Shown here piece after piece: positions 14,952 through 15,090 of a stretch of 15,090 bases of DNA (positions within the stretch are counted from its first letter, which is position 1; the number at the start of each line of letters is the position of its first letter). The DNA is from JBEEJL01 sp049698095 (GTDB lineage Bacteria > Pseudomonadota > Gammaproteobacteria > Burkholderiales > JBEEJL01): contig JBAVXA010000156.1 of assembly GCA_049698095.1 (NCBI GenBank), forward strand, positions 1 to 15,090, in the 5' to 3' direction. The position numbers were made by a program, and so were the translations under genes. Under the pieces are notes generated by a model. It searched no databases, was not told the origin of the DNA, and saw nothing but the letters and a program-made list of their open reading frames with translations.

Positions 14952-15090
14952 ATGTCCGACCATCGCTACTGTCCGCAATGTGCTTCACCGCTCGAATCGC
15001 GCATGGCTGGCGAGGCGTTGCGCCTCGCGTGTTCAAGCACGCAATGCGACTACGTTTTCTGGAATAATCCGGTTCCCGTTGTCGCGGCGA
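14952..15090 (+). CDS. Nudix hydrolase with N-terminal zinc ribbon, cut by the right edge
   Basis: The first 46 residues from an ATG at 14952 are visible. They form a zinc ribbon, C7-P-Q-C10 and C27-x4-C32, followed by VFWNNPVPVVAA, the typical lead-in of zinc-ribbon Nudix hydrolases; the Nudix box itself lies beyond the window. Such enzymes hydrolyse nucleoside diphosphate derivatives (NADH, ADP-ribose, FAD-like compounds) in the cytoplasm; the exact substrate cannot be told. GAAGGA at 14934-14939 is a plausible though distant (12 bases) ribosome binding site. It follows alaS by 60 bases in the same direction. Confidence 0.75.
   Translation, partial: MSDHRYCPQCASPLESRMAGEALRLACSSTQCDYVFWNNPVPVVAA

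Noticed and set aside
14870..15067. Plus-strand frame of 65 codons across the end of alaS
   Set aside because: It overlaps the alaS end and the Nudix start in a different frame, and the zinc-ribbon reading frame is clearly the coding one.

Overview
The window looks like chromosomal DNA of a Gram-negative proteobacterium, most likely a betaproteobacterium (Nitrosomonadales/Burkholderiales-like). I infer this from the moderately high G+C (mid-50s % by eye), the gene order pncC-recA-recX-...-alaS (the order ygaD/pncC-recA-recX-alaS is known from E. coli), a Nudix gene after alaS, and two promoter-like elements sharing TGTG[C/G]GATAAT. There is no sign of phage, insertion sequence, CRISPR array or RNA gene; this is mostly conserved housekeeping DNA with a few accessory modules.

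Left part (1-2779). A PAS-domain sensor protein is cut by the left edge and runs on the minus strand. A 279-base AT-rich spacer separates it from a divergent plus-strand gene for a membrane-anchored phosphoglycerol-transferase/LTA-synthase-like enzyme of the alkaline phosphatase/sulfatase superfamily, which probably modifies an envelope glycan or lipid.

Middle (2788-7834, minus strand). A compact tetR-MFP-RND operon, with 4-base overlaps at both junctions, encodes an inner-membrane RND exporter, its periplasmic lipoprotein adaptor and a TetR repressor. No outer-membrane channel gene is present. The control region is unusually legible: a perfect TTGACA -35 box, a 17-base spacer filled by a TGACC-N3-GGTCA palindrome, a TAAAGT -10 box, and a second near-identical operator exactly 30 bases downstream over the expected transcription start. 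It reads as an autorepressed efflux operon.

Right part (7974-15090, plus strand). First comes a tight three-gene unit: a cytoplasmic Asp-box (BNR) beta-propeller protein, a MoaD/ThiS-type ubiquitin-like protein ending in Gly-Gly, and PncC (NMN deamidase). The first two overlap by ATGA, and the Shine-Dalgarno of pncC is made from the Gly-Gly codons of the second. recA follows with its own extended -10 promoter but no recognisable LexA box, then recX, a small lipoprotein of unknown function, alaS, and the start of a zinc-ribbon Nudix hydrolase cut by the right edge.

The most promising under-described item is the beta-propeller plus MoaD/ThiS-like pair at 7974-9388: translationally coupled, of unknown function, and with no molybdopterin or thiamine genes beside it.
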